A program made the translations under genes and the position numbers. A stretch of DNA of 64,000 nt from Bradyrhizobium forestalis (lineage in GTDB: Bacteria; Pseudomonadota; Alphaproteobacteria; Rhizobiales; Xanthobacteraceae): NCBI RefSeq assembly GCF_002795245.1, contig NZ_PGVG01000026.1, forward strand, positions 1 through 64,000, in the 5' to 3' direction. Below the pieces are notes generated by a model that ran no database searches, was not told where the DNA came from, and worked only from the letters and a program-made list of their open reading frames with translations. Shown here in pieces: positions 40,764 through 53,232 of this stretch. Position 1 is the first letter of the stretch; every line of letters begins with the position of its first letter.

Positions 40764-41012
40764 TCAGGCGCTTTTCTTGTGTTCGCCCCGGATCACGACC
40801 CAGCGCTTCAGCTTCGAAATCGGCTTCGTTTCCTCGATCCACACCATGTCGCCCGGCTTGAACTGGTTGCTCTCGTCGTGCGCGTGGTAGTTCTTCGAAC
40901 GGCGGATCGTCTTCTTGTAGATCGGGTGCGTGAAGCGGCGGTCGACGCGCACCACAATGGTCTTGGCTTGCTTGTCGCTGACGACCACGCCCTGCAAAGT
41001 ACGTTTCGGCAT
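40764..41012 (-). CDS. rpsQ: 30S ribosomal protein S17
   Basis: 82-aa OB-fold protein of the small subunit. MPKRTLQGVVVSDKQAKTI and FTHPIYKKTIRRSKNYHAHD identify it. The frame is open upstream, but the family start at 41012 lies 13 nt after rpmC. Confidence 0.97.
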   Translation of the reverse strand: MPKRTLQGVVVSDKQAKTIVVRVDRRFTHPIYKKTIRRSKNYHAHDESNQFKPGDMVWIEETKPISKLKRWVVIRGEHKKSA

Positions 41013-41025
41013 CTTCGTAAGCCTC

Positions 41026-41238
41026 TTACTTCTTCTTCGCGCGCGTCTGCGCGGCGACGGTCTTGATCCGGGCGATGTCACGGCGCGCCTCGCGCAGGCG
41101 CGAGGTGTTCTCGAGCTGCCCGGTGGCACGCTGGAAGCGCAGGTTGAAGCGCTCCTTCTTCAGGTTCAGGATTGCGTCATCCTGCTGGTCGGGGCTCATC
41201 GCGCGGATGTCTTCGATCTTCATCTGGGCCATGGCCAT
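41026..41238 (-). CDS. rpmC: 50S ribosomal protein L29
   Basis: 70-aa two-helix protein at the tunnel exit. MKIEDIRAMSPDQQDDAI and LRFQRATGQLENTSRLREA. Three in-frame ATGs occur in the first six codons; the first shares one base with the rplP stop, and MKIED would also serve. Confidence 0.93.
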   Translation of the reverse strand: MAMAQMKIEDIRAMSPDQQDDAILNLKKERFNLRFQRATGQLENTSRLREARRDIARIKTVAAQTRAKKK

Positions 41239-41651
41239 TACTCCGCAATGCGCTCGACGAAGCGCGTCTTGATCGGCAGCTTGGCGGCCGCCAGGGTCAG
41301 CGCCTCACGCGCCGTCTGGGTGTTGACGCCGTCGATCTCGAACAGCACCCGGCCCGGCTTGACGCGCGCGACCCACAATTCCGGCGAACCCTTGCCGGAG
41401 CCCATGCGGACTTCGGCCGGCTTCTTCGACACCGGAACGTCGGGGAACACGCGGATCCAGACGCGGCCGGCGCGCTTCATGTGGCGGGTCAGCGCGCGGC
41501 GAGCGGCTTCGATCTGGCGCGCGGTGACGCGCTCAGGCTCGGTCGCCTTCAGGCCGAACTGGCCGAACGCCAACGTCGCGCCCGAAGACGCAACGCCGTG
41601 GATGCGGCCCTTATGCGCCTTCCGGAACTTCGTTTTCTTAGGTTGCATCAT
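41238..41651 (-). CDS. rplP: 50S ribosomal protein L16
   Basis: 137-aa L16 near the peptidyl-transferase centre and the A-site tRNA. QPKKTKFRKAHKGRIHG start, RAGRVWIRVFPDVPVSKKP and RMGSGKGSPELWVARVKPG are canonical. Confidence 0.98.
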   Translation of the reverse strand: MMQPKKTKFRKAHKGRIHGVASSGATLAFGQFGLKATEPERVTARQIEAARRALTRHMKRAGRVWIRVFPDVPVSKKPAEVRMGSGKGSPELWVARVKPGRVLFEIDGVNTQTAREALTLAAAKLPIKTRFVERIAE

Positions 41652-41681
41652 GGCTTTAAGCCCTCAAATTCCTGTCTGGCT

Positions 41682-42407
<726 letters not shown>

Positions 42408-42424
42408 CGTGTTCTCCTGCGCCC

Positions 42425-42811
42425 TTAAGCGGCGGCTTCAGCTTCGACCTGACGAACGATGATCGTCAGCTGCGAAAATGGTTTGTAGACACGGCCCGAG
42501 CGGCCGCGGCCGCGAGCGGCAAAGCGCTTCATCACGAGGCCGTTGCCGACGAAGGCCTGCGCCACGACGAGATCGTCGACGTCGAGGTCGTGGTTGTTCT
42601 CGGCGTTGGCGATAGCCGATTCCAGACACTTCTTCACATCGACCGCGATCCGCTTGCGCGAAAACTGCAGGTCGGCGAGCGCGGCAGACGCTTTCCGGCC
42701 GCGAATGAGCTGGGCGACCAGGTTGAGCTTCTGCGGGCTCACCCGCAGCATCCGGGCGACCGCCTTGGCCTCGTTGTCGGCGAGGCTCCGTTCGCGCTTA
42801 GGTTTGCTCAT
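42425..42811 (-). CDS. rplV: 50S ribosomal protein L22
   Basis: 128-aa L22, whose beta-hairpin lines the exit tunnel. RMLRVSPQKLNLVAQLIRG and the hairpin MKRFAARGRGRSGRVYKP are typical. No insertion or deletion of the macrolide-resistance type stands out. Confidence 0.97.
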   Translation of the reverse strand: MSKPKRERSLADNEAKAVARMLRVSPQKLNLVAQLIRGRKASAALADLQFSRKRIAVDVKKCLESAIANAENNHDLDVDDLVVAQAFVGNGLVMKRFAARGRGRSGRVYKPFSQLTIIVRQVEAEAAA

Positions 42812-42821
42812 CGTTTAATCC

Positions 42822-43100
42822 TCAAGCCTTCTTGGCTTTCTTGTCGCCGGAGTGGCCATGGAAGGTCCGGGTCGGCGAGAACTCGCCGAACTTGTGACCG
42901 ACCATTTCCTCGTTGACGGCCACCGGCACGTGCTTCTGACCGTTGTAGACGCCGAAGGTCAGGCCGACGAACTGCGGCAGGATCGTCGAGCGACGGCTCC
43001 AGATCTTGATGACGTCGTGACGGCCGGACGCGCGCGCGGCATCTGCCTTCTTGAGCAGAGAACCCTCGACGAACGGGCCTTTCCAGACTGAACGAACCAT
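42822..43100 (-). CDS. rpsS: 30S ribosomal protein S19
   Basis: 92-aa head protein. MVRSVWKGPFVEGSLLKKA, IKIWSRRSTILPQFVGLTF and VGHKFGEFSPTRTFHGHSG match the family fully. Confidence 0.98.
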   Translation of the reverse strand: MVRSVWKGPFVEGSLLKKADAARASGRHDVIKIWSRRSTILPQFVGLTFGVYNGQKHVPVAVNEEMVGHKFGEFSPTRTFHGHSGDKKAKKA

Positions 43101-43112
43101 GTCCGGCGTTCC

Positions 43113-43946
43113 TTACTTCTTCCGCTTGTGGCGGCTTAGGAGAATGAATTTGTTGGTCGACTTGTTGGTGCGGGTCTTCTTGCCCTTGGTCGGCTTGCCC
43201 CACGGAGTGACCGGGTGGCGACCGCCCGAGGTACGACCTTCACCACCGCCGTGCGGATGGTCGATCGGGTTCATCGCGACACCGCGGTTGTGCGGGCGAC
43301 GGCCCATCCAACGCTTGCGACCGGCCTTGCCGATCGAGGTGTTCATGTGATCCGGGTTCGACACCGCGCCGATCGTGCCGCGGCAGCGGCCGTGCACCAG
43401 GCGCTGCTCGCCCGAGTTCAGGCGGATGATGACGTAGTCCTGATCGCGGCCGACGAGCTGGGCATAGGTGCCGGCGGAACGCGCGAGCTGGCCGCCCTTC
43501 CCGATCTTGACCTCGATGTTGTGGATGATCGTGCCGACCGGCATGTTGCCGAGCGGCATGACGTTGCCCGGCTTCACGTCGACGTAGTTTCCAGCGATGA
43601 TGGTGTCACCCACGGCCAGGCGCTGCGGCGCCAGGATATAGGCCTGCTCCCCGTCCTGATACTTGATCAGCGCGATGAAGCCGGTGCGGTTCGGATCGTA
43701 CTCGAGACGCTCGACGGTCGCGGGGACGTCGATCTTCTCTCGCTTGAAATCCACGGTGCGCAGCGTCTGCTTGTGACCGCCGCCACGGAAGCGCACGGTG
43801 ATGCGACCGGTGTTGTTGCGGCCGCCCGAGGACTTCTTGCCCTCGGTGAGCGCCTTGACCGGCTTGCCCTTGTACAGGGCCGAACGATCGACCATCACCA
43901 GCTGGCGCTGGCCGGGCGTCGTGGGATTGAATGTCTTCAGTGCCAT
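43113..43946 (-). CDS. rplB: 50S ribosomal protein L2
   Basis: 277-aa L2, required for peptidyl-transferase activity and subunit joining. KSSGGRNNTGRITVRFRGGG, AGTYAQLVGRDQDYVIIR and the conserved NPIDHPHGGGEGRTSGG with its catalytically important His are present. Confidence 0.98.
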   Translation of the reverse strand: MALKTFNPTTPGQRQLVMVDRSALYKGKPVKALTEGKKSSGGRNNTGRITVRFRGGGHKQTLRTVDFKREKIDVPATVERLEYDPNRTGFIALIKYQDGEQAYILAPQRLAVGDTIIAGNYVDVKPGNVMPLGNMPVGTIIHNIEVKIGKGGQLARSAGTYAQLVGRDQDYVIIRLNSGEQRLVHGRCRGTIGAVSNPDHMNTSIGKAGRKRWMGRRPHNRGVAMNPIDHPHGGGEGRTSGGRHPVTPWGKPTKGKKTRTNKSTNKFILLSRHKRKK

Positions 43947-43958
43947 CGTCGTACGACC

Positions 43959-44261
43959 TTACAGACCGGTGGTGACGTCGATCCGGTGGCCCTCTTCGAG
44001 GGTCACGATCGCGCGCTTGCTGTTCGACTGCGAGCCGAGATTGCCGCGGAAGGCTTTGACCTTGCCCTTGCGGACCAGCGTGTTGACGCTCTTGACCTTG
44101 ACGTCGAACAGCTTCTCGATCGCTTCCTTGATCTGCGGCTTGGTGGCCTTTGCGGCCACCTTGAACAGCACCTTGTTGTGCTCCGAGGCAATCGTCGCCT
44201 TTTCGGTCACGACCGGCGACAGGATCACGTCGTAGTGGCGAGGCTCGATGTTCTTGCTCAT
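43959..44261 (-). CDS. rplW: 50S ribosomal protein L23
   Basis: 100-aa tunnel-exit protein that docks SRP and trigger factor. HYDVILSPVVTEKATIASE and VKVKSVNTLVRKGKVKAFR. Its ATG overlaps the rplD stop by 4 nt. Confidence 0.97.
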   Translation of the reverse strand: MSKNIEPRHYDVILSPVVTEKATIASEHNKVLFKVAAKATKPQIKEAIEKLFDVKVKSVNTLVRKGKVKAFRGNLGSQSNSKRAIVTLEEGHRIDVTTGL

Positions 44262-44878
44262 TTGAAGCGCGCCTCCAGCGCATCGATGGCGGCCTTGGTC
44301 AGAACGAGCTTCTGACGGCGCAGGATGTCATAGACGTTGATGCCCTGGATCGGCAGCACGTCCATGTTCGGGATGTTGCGGGCCGCGGCGGCAAAACCAT
44401 TGTTGAGCTCGGCGCCGTCGATGATCAGCGCGTTGGTGAGCCCGAGGCCCGAGAAGTGACCGAGCAGCGCCTTGGTCTTGGCGGTCTCGAGCGCAGCCTT
44501 CTCGATCACGACGAGATCGCCGTCCTTGGCCTTGGCCGAGAGCGCATGCTTGAGCGCCAGGGCGCGGACCTTCTTCGGCAGGTCGGTGGCGTGCGAACGC
44601 ACCACGGGACCGAAGGCACGGCCGCCGCCGCGGAACTGCGGCACGCGAGCCGAGCCGTGACGAGCACCGCCGGTGCCCTTCTGCTTGTACATCTTCTTGC
44701 CAGTGCGCCAGATCTCGGCGCGGCCCTTGGCCTTGTGCGTGCCGGCCTGGCGCTTGTTGAGCTGCCACTGCACGCAGCGCGCGATGATGTCTTCGCGCGG
44801 CTCGAGGCCGAAAATGGCGTCGGAGAGCTGGACCGAGCCGGCTTCCTTACCTTCGAGGGTGGTGACCTTCAATTCCAT
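44258..44878 (-). CDS. rplD: 50S ribosomal protein L4
   Basis: 206-aa L4, whose long loop reaches the tunnel. The loop reads KMYKQKGTGGARHGSARVP, QFRGGGRAFGPV. The start at 44878 (MELKVTTLEGKEAG) lies 1 nt after the rplC stop. In E. coli L4 autoregulates the S10 operon; whether it does here is unknown. Confidence 0.97.
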   Translation of the reverse strand: MELKVTTLEGKEAGSVQLSDAIFGLEPREDIIARCVQWQLNKRQAGTHKAKGRAEIWRTGKKMYKQKGTGGARHGSARVPQFRGGGRAFGPVVRSHATDLPKKVRALALKHALSAKAKDGDLVVIEKAALETAKTKALLGHFSGLGLTNALIIDGAELNNGFAAAARNIPNMDVLPIQGINVYDILRRQKLVLTKAAIDALEARFK

Positions 44879-44879
44879 C

Positions 44880-45593
44880 TCACGCCTCCTGCGCGGCCGG
44901 AGCGGCTTCCGCATCGCCAGCAACCTTGAACTTGCCGGGCTTCGGAGCTTCCTTCGGCAGCGGCTTCTTGACGGCGTCGCGCACGCGGATCCAGCCGCCC
45001 TTGGAGCCGGGAACGGCGCCTTCGACGAGGATCAGGCCGCGCTCGACATCGGTCTGGACGACGCGAAGGTTGAGCGTGGTGATGCGATCGACACCCATGT
45101 GGCCGGGCATCTTCTTGTTCTTCCAGGTCTTGCCGGGGTCCTGACGGCCACCGGTCGAACCGATCGAGCGGTGCGAGATCGACACGCCGTGCGTGGCGCG
45201 CAGACCGCCGAAATTCCAGCGCTTCATGCCGCCGGCGAAGCCCTTACCGACCGAGGTGCCGGTGACGTCGACGACCTGGCCGACGACGAAGTGATCGGCC
45301 GGGATCTCGGCGCCGACCGGGATCATGGCATCCGCGGTGACGCGGAATTCCTCGACCCGGCGCTTCGGCTCGACCTTGGCGACCGCGAACTGACCGCGCT
45401 CGGCCTTGGGCATGTAAACGGTCTTGCGGCTGCCAGAACCGAGCTGGAGCGCGACGTAACCGTTCTTCTCTTCGGTGCGGTGGCCTACGACCTGGCAATT
45501 GCCGAGCTTCAGCACGGTCACGGGGATATGTTCGCCGGCCTCCGTGAAGACCCGCGTCATCCCGACCTTTTGTGCGATCACTCCGGAGCGCAT
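44880..45593 (-). CDS. rplC: 50S ribosomal protein L3
   Basis: 237-aa L3, an early assembly protein with a loop reaching the peptidyl-transferase centre. MRSGVIAQKVGMTRVFTEAG start (45593), then GGMKRWNFGGLRATHGVSIS and STGGRQDPGKTWKNKKMPG. An Ala/Pro-rich tail (about 20 aa) is longer than in E. coli. Confidence 0.97.
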   Translation of the reverse strand: MRSGVIAQKVGMTRVFTEAGEHIPVTVLKLGNCQVVGHRTEEKNGYVALQLGSGSRKTVYMPKAERGQFAVAKVEPKRRVEEFRVTADAMIPVGAEIPADHFVVGQVVDVTGTSVGKGFAGGMKRWNFGGLRATHGVSISHRSIGSTGGRQDPGKTWKNKKMPGHMGVDRITTLNLRVVQTDVERGLILVEGAVPGSKGGWIRVRDAVKKPLPKEAPKPGKFKVAGDAEAAPAAQEA

Positions 45594-45645
45594 CGGCTTG
45601 CTTCCTGTTCTCTTTGTCCGCTTTTGGCGAACGGGATCCAAAATC

Positions 45646-45954
45646 TTAGAGCTTGATCTCGACGTCGACACCGGCGGCCAGGTCGAGCTTCATCAAAGCG
45701 TCGACGGTCTGCGGGGTCGGATCGACGATGTCGAGCAGGCGCTTGTGAGTGCGCATCTCGAACTGTTCGCGGCTCTTCTTGTCGACGTGGGGCGAACGGT
45801 TGACGGTGAACTTCTCGATGCGCGTGGGCAGCGGAATGGGTCCGCGGACCTGCGCGCCGGTGCGCTTCGCCGTGTTCACGATCTCACGGGTCGACGTATC
45901 GAGGATACGATGGTCGAACGCCTTGAGACGGATACGAATGTTTTGGCCGTTCAT
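45646..45954 (-). CDS. rpsJ: 30S ribosomal protein S10
   Basis: 102-aa S10 (NusE), also a transcription antitermination factor. [19 protein letters not shown] and [19 protein letters not shown] are canonical. The heptamer repeat separates it from tuf. Confidence 0.98.
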
Positions 45955-45969
45955 TGCCGTGCTTTCTTT

Positions 45970-46035
45970 AGTGAGTGGCGAGTAGCGAGTAGCGAATAGA
46001 CTTCCCTATTCGCCACTCACCATTCCCTATTCGCT
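45970..46035. repeat. Heptamer inverted repeat between tuf and rpsJ
   Basis: Second copy of the GARTRGC heptamer element (see 30486-30550): GAGTGGCGAGTAGCGAGTAGCGAATAG, short loop, then CTATTCGCCACTCACCATTCCCTATTCGC. It occupies nearly the whole 84-nt spacer. Confidence 0.75.
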
Positions 46036-46038
46036 TGT

Positions 46039-47229
<1,191 letters not shown>

Positions 47230-47269
47230 TTGACTCTCCGTTCAATCGTCAGCTTGAGACCGACGACAA

Positions 47270-49342
<2,073 letters not shown>

Positions 49343-49375
49343 GAGGTGTTCCTTGCGAGTCCGTTTGTTTCGCCG

Positions 49376-49846
49376 TTACCAGCGATAGTGCGAGAAGGCG
49401 CGGTTGGCTTCCGCCATCCGGTGCACGTCTTCACGCTTCTTGACGGCGTTCCCACGGTTGTTCGATGCATCCAGAAGCTCCGCGGAGAGCCGCTCGGTCA
49501 TCGTCTTTTCGTTGCGCTCGCGCGCGGCCGAGATCAGCCAGCGGATGCCGAGCGCCTGCCGGCGGGTCGAGCGAACCTCGACCGGAACCTGGTAGGTGGC
49601 GCCGCCGACGCGGCGAGAGCGAACCTCGATGGTCGGCATGACGTTCTCGAGCGCCTGCTCGAACACGCCGAGCGGGTTCTGCTTGGTCTTGGATTCGATG
49701 ATGCCGAACGCGCCGTAGACGATGCCTTCGGCGACCGACTTCTTGCCGGCGTACATCACCGAGTTCATGAACTTCGTGACGATGATGTTCCCGAACTTCG
49801 GATCCGGGAGAACTTCGCGCTTTTCCGCAGAGTGGCGACGAGACAT
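49376..49846 (-). CDS. rpsG: 30S ribosomal protein S7
   Basis: 156-aa head-assembly protein. PDPKFGNIIVTKFMNSVMY, ENVMPTIEVRSRRVGGATY and EVRSTRRQALGIRWLI. Ends in FSHYRW as in other long S7 proteins. Confidence 0.98.
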   Translation of the reverse strand: MSRRHSAEKREVLPDPKFGNIIVTKFMNSVMYAGKKSVAEGIVYGAFGIIESKTKQNPLGVFEQALENVMPTIEVRSRRVGGATYQVPVEVRSTRRQALGIRWLISAARERNEKTMTERLSAELLDASNNRGNAVKKREDVHRMAEANRAFSHYRW

Positions 49847-49861
49847 AGGCTTGGTTCCCGC

Positions 49862-50233
49862 TTACTTCGGACGCTTGGCGCCGTACTTCGAACGACGCTG
49901 CTTACGGTTCTTGACGCCCTGGGTATCCAGAACGCCGCGGAGGATGTGGTAGCGCACGCCGGGCAAGTCCTTGACGCGACCGCCGCGGATCATGACCACC
50001 GAGTGCTCCTGGAGGTTATGGCCTTCGCCGGGGATGTAGCCGATCACCTCGAAGCCGTTGGTCAGGCGCACCTTGGCAACCTTACGAAGCGCCGAGTTCG
50101 GCTTCTTCGGGGTCGTGGTGTAGACGCGCGTGCAAACACCGCGCTTCTGCGGCGACTGCTGCAGCGCCGGCACCTTCTTGCGCGACTTCTGCACTTCCCG
50201 CGGTTGAGCGATCAGCTGGTTGATCGTCGGCAT
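49862..50233 (-). CDS. rpsL: 30S ribosomal protein S12
   Basis: 123-aa decoding-centre protein. MPTINQLIAQPREVQKSRK, then TTPKKPNSALRKVAKVRL and GGRVKDLPGVRYH: both lysines known as streptomycin-resistance sites are wild type. First gene of the ribosomal supercluster; GGGTGAAGG precedes the ATG. A 400-nt leader runs back to a promoter-like site at 50653-50679. Confidence 0.98.
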   Translation of the reverse strand: MPTINQLIAQPREVQKSRKKVPALQQSPQKRGVCTRVYTTTPKKPNSALRKVAKVRLTNGFEVIGYIPGEGHNLQEHSVVMIRGGRVKDLPGVRYHILRGVLDTQGVKNRKQRRSKYGAKRPK

Positions 50234-51106
50234 TCTGGCCTTCACCCTTTTTCTGCCGCGGCCCCTCTCGGGTCCGCAAATTCTGTTCGAGCCACCCGCT
50301 CGAGGGGCCACCTTGCGCGAAATAATCCACGCAAAGCGAAATTGCGCCAACCGCTCCATCAACGAGCGGAAAGCGCTTCGACGCCACAGAGGACCGCAGT
50401 CTTGAGGCCGCTCAGCACAACGCCGCGGCCCGCGCACTGAGGTCATGCATCCGAATTCGATCTCAAGAGAACGTGCTCAAGAGAACTAAAGTCGCACTGG
50501 CATTGCCTAGCTATGATCGACAGCGTTTGAGCGGCATTCGTCGAGGTTGGTGCCCGCCTTTGCGACCCCTTGTGGATCTAATCCTGGGGGATCAACGGGT
50601 GGCCCGTTCCGACGCTGGCGATGCTCACCGCCTGTCGTTAAGTGAGGCGCTTTCTATAAGTGAGAATCGGTCAAGTCAAGGTGAAACGACAGACACAAAG
50701 CGCTTCAGGCGCCTGCAAAAATAGGCTCTTGGCCGCCTCCCCGCGCCCGCCTGACATGGGAACGAAGCGCTTGGTCGCCAAGCCCGAAAGGCAATTATAC
50801 CCGGGTTAAATATAGTTTTATTATCAGACTGAGGGTTTTTTCCTGCCCATGCACAAATCTACTGGCCGGCGGCAGGCCTTCCAGCGTTCCCGGCGCGCTG
50901 AATTGCCCGGTCTCGTGGGGATTTCGATGGCGCTCGTCGATTTGCGAGGGCCGATGCGCCCAAGCCAAGTGTCGAAAAAAGTCAGAGGCTTCGCGTCGGC
51001 CGAACGCCTTGCGTCAGGGAATCAATGAGTCGGCGCTGGACCACGAGCGCTTGGGAGACGAAACACGAATCGGCCACGGCGGCTCCTCGGAGCCGAACGC
51101 CTCCGG
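50234..51106 (-). promoter_or_regulatory. Long leader and promoter region of the ribosomal supercluster
   Basis: 873 bases without a convincing gene between the ABC exporter and rpsL. The best promoter candidate on the minus strand is TTGACT (50679-50674), 15 nt, TATAGA (50658-50653). A second perfect -10 (TATAAT, 50799-50794) lies upstream in an AT-rich patch (50790-50850) without a good -35. The first would give a leader of about 410 nt. GGCTCC/GGAGCC (51081-51094) is a small hairpin after the exporter gene with no T run. Confidence 0.45.
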
Positions 51107-53101
51107 TCACTCCTCCTCGTCGTCTTCGTCTTCGTCTTCGTCGTCGTCGGCGTGAGCCGACGCGCCATGCGGCTGGTGGATCTGATCGTTCCACAGCTTG
51201 CGATAGGTGCCGTTCTTGGCGAGCAGCGCGGCATGGGAGCCGCGCTCGATCGCCCTGCCCCCTGAAATCACGATGATCTCGTCCATCTCGACCACCGACG
51301 CCAGACGGTGGGTCGACCAGATCATGGTGCGGCCCTTGGCGAGCTTCAGCAGCGTGCGGTTGATCGCGGCCTCCGTGGTCTGGTCGAGCGCCGAGGTAGC
51401 CTCGTCCAACAGCAGCACGGACGGGTTACGGATGATCGCGCGCGCGATCGCGATGCGCTGGCGCTGGCCGCCCGACAGCGTGTCTCCGCGCTCTCCGACC
51501 AGCGTGTCGTATCGCTGCGGCAGGCTCATGATGAAGCGGTGGATCTCGGCCCTCCTGGCCGCCTCCTCCACCTCCTCGTCGGTTGCCCCCTCCTTGCCGA
51601 GCCGGATGTTCTCGCGGATCGACATGTTGAACAGCATGTTCTCCTGGAACACCACCGCCATGCTTCGGCGCAGCGAATCCAGCGTCACCTTGCGGACATC
51701 GACGCCGTCGATGGTGACGCGGCCCTCGTCGGGCACGTAGAGCCGCAGGATCAGATTGAGCAGCGTGCTCTTGCCGGAGCCGCTCGGACCGACGATCGCG
51801 ATGCGCTTGCCGGCATTGAGCTTGAGGCTGAGATTGTCCAGCACCGGCGTCTGGCTGCCCTCGTACTGGAAGGTGACGTGATCGAAAGTAATGTCGTTGG
51901 TGATGCGCGGCAGATCGGGCGCACCGGGGCGATCCGCCCCGCGGGTCGGCTCGTCGAGCAGTTCCTGGATGTGGCGGATCGCGGCCGCCGAGGAGATCGA
52001 CACCGGGATGAAATGCATCACATGGGCGATGTTGTAGGAGACCTCCCAGAACGCGCTCTCGAAGGTGACGAAGGTGCCGATGGTAATCTGGCCCTTGGTC
52101 GCCAGATACGCGCCGATCGCGAGCACCACGAGGTGCAGGAGGAGCACCGAGATGGTGACCGTCCGCTCCACCATGGTCGAGAGGAAGGCGGCCGAGGCGA
52201 TCTTGTTGCGGGTCTCGTCGTTGCGCAAGGTGAAGAAGCCGAACATCTTGCGCTGCAGGCTGAACGCCTTGATCACGGCCTGGGCCGCCACGTTCTCCTG
52301 CACCATGCCGAGCAGCGCACTCTCGTTGAGCTTCTGCTCGTAATTGGCCTGCACGGCTTTGGGCGTCAGGATCCGCGGGCCAATCAGTGTGATCGGGAAC
52401 ACCAGCAGTGCGACGACGGCGAGCTGCCAATTGAGGAACACCATCAGGATGATGCCGGCGACCAGCTCCAGGAATGGCAGCGCGGCACTATTGGCAAACG
52501 TCTTGACCGAGCCTTCGAAGGCCGAGAGGTCGACTGAGAAGCGCGACAGGATCTCGCCGCGCTTGGTGCGGCCGAAATAAGCCGCCGGCAAGTCCTGGAC
52601 GTGCTCGAACAGGCGCTTGCGGACATCGGAAATGATGCAGGCGGTAAGCCGCGCGTCCCAGCGCTCGTACCAGACGGCAATGATCGAGGTGAAGATGCCG
52701 GCGGCGGCGAGCACGCCGAGGATCTTGTAGAGCGCCTGAAAATCCTCCTCGCCGAGCGCGTCGTCGATCAGGAACTTGAGGCTGAGCGGCATGATGACGT
52801 TGAACAACGTCTCGACCACAACGCCGAATGCCACGAATGACAGCATCCGCTTGTAGTTGGAGAGATAGGGTTTGACGAACCCGACGATGGTCGCGAGTGC
52901 GCCGGCGGCTTCACGCGCGGTAAAGACGACGAGGTCCTCGTCCTCATCGTCGTCGTCGAGCTCCAGCTCGTCATCCTCCTGATCTTCGGCGTCCTCGTCG
53001 TCTTCGAGGTCCGGCTTGGCGAGGGCGAGCTTGTCGTCGAGCTCGACCGCCTCTTCCGCGGCGAGCTTCTGTTTGTCGGGCGGGAGGGGCTTGGACGCCA
53101 T
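51107..53101 (-). CDS. ABC exporter (fused TM and ATPase domains) with acidic tails
   Basis: 664-aa half-transporter that would work as a homodimer. Residues 1-57 are soluble and very acidic from about 30 (LEDDEDAEDQEDDELELDD). Six TM helices follow (about 75-360, with RGEILSRFSVDLSAFEG typical of ABC type-1 exporters), then the ATPase: Walker A GPSGSGKSTLL, Q-loop VFQENMLFN, signature LSGGQRQRIAIARA, Walker B VLLLDEATSALD, H-loop STHRLAS. It ends in a second acidic tail (HADDDEDEDEDDEEE). Cargo unknown. It has its own promoter-like site and lies 131 nt downstream of the oxidase-methyltransferase gene. Confidence 0.93.
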   Translation of the reverse strand: MASKPLPPDKQKLAAEEAVELDDKLALAKPDLEDDEDAEDQEDDELELDDDDEDEDLVVFTAREAAGALATIVGFVKPYLSNYKRMLSFVAFGVVVETLFNVIMPLSLKFLIDDALGEEDFQALYKILGVLAAAGIFTSIIAVWYERWDARLTACIISDVRKRLFEHVQDLPAAYFGRTKRGEILSRFSVDLSAFEGSVKTFANSAALPFLELVAGIILMVFLNWQLAVVALLVFPITLIGPRILTPKAVQANYEQKLNESALLGMVQENVAAQAVIKAFSLQRKMFGFFTLRNDETRNKIASAAFLSTMVERTVTISVLLLHLVVLAIGAYLATKGQITIGTFVTFESAFWEVSYNIAHVMHFIPVSISSAAAIRHIQELLDEPTRGADRPGAPDLPRITNDITFDHVTFQYEGSQTPVLDNLSLKLNAGKRIAIVGPSGSGKSTLLNLILRLYVPDEGRVTIDGVDVRKVTLDSLRRSMAVVFQENMLFNMSIRENIRLGKEGATDEEVEEAARRAEIHRFIMSLPQRYDTLVGERGDTLSGGQRQRIAIARAIIRNPSVLLLDEATSALDQTTEAAINRTLLKLAKGRTMIWSTHRLASVVEMDEIIVISGGRAIERGSHAALLAKNGTYRKLWNDQIHQPHGASAHADDDEDEDEDDEEE

Positions 53102-53173
53102 GAAACCAACCGATGCTGACGGCCGGCCTGACCGCAGAGAGAAGCAGGAATAGCGGCAACCGCTATTGCACCG

Positions 53174-53202
53174 ATTCTATGCGATCAGGATGAATTCGGC
53201 AA
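53174..53202 (-). promoter_or_regulatory. Promoter candidate for the ABC exporter
   Basis: Minus strand TTGCCG (53202-53197), 17-nt spacer, TAGAAT (53179-53174), about 70 nt before the exporter ATG, just past the stop of the upstream fusion gene. Confidence 0.5.
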
Positions 53203-53232
53203 AACAATTGGCGAATCCGACCCGCCCCGCGG

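Noticed and set aside
51022..51276. Short frames downstream of the ABC exporter gene
   Set aside because: They overlap the acidic-tail coding repeats or have no start signal; composition follows the GAC/GAG repeats of the tail.
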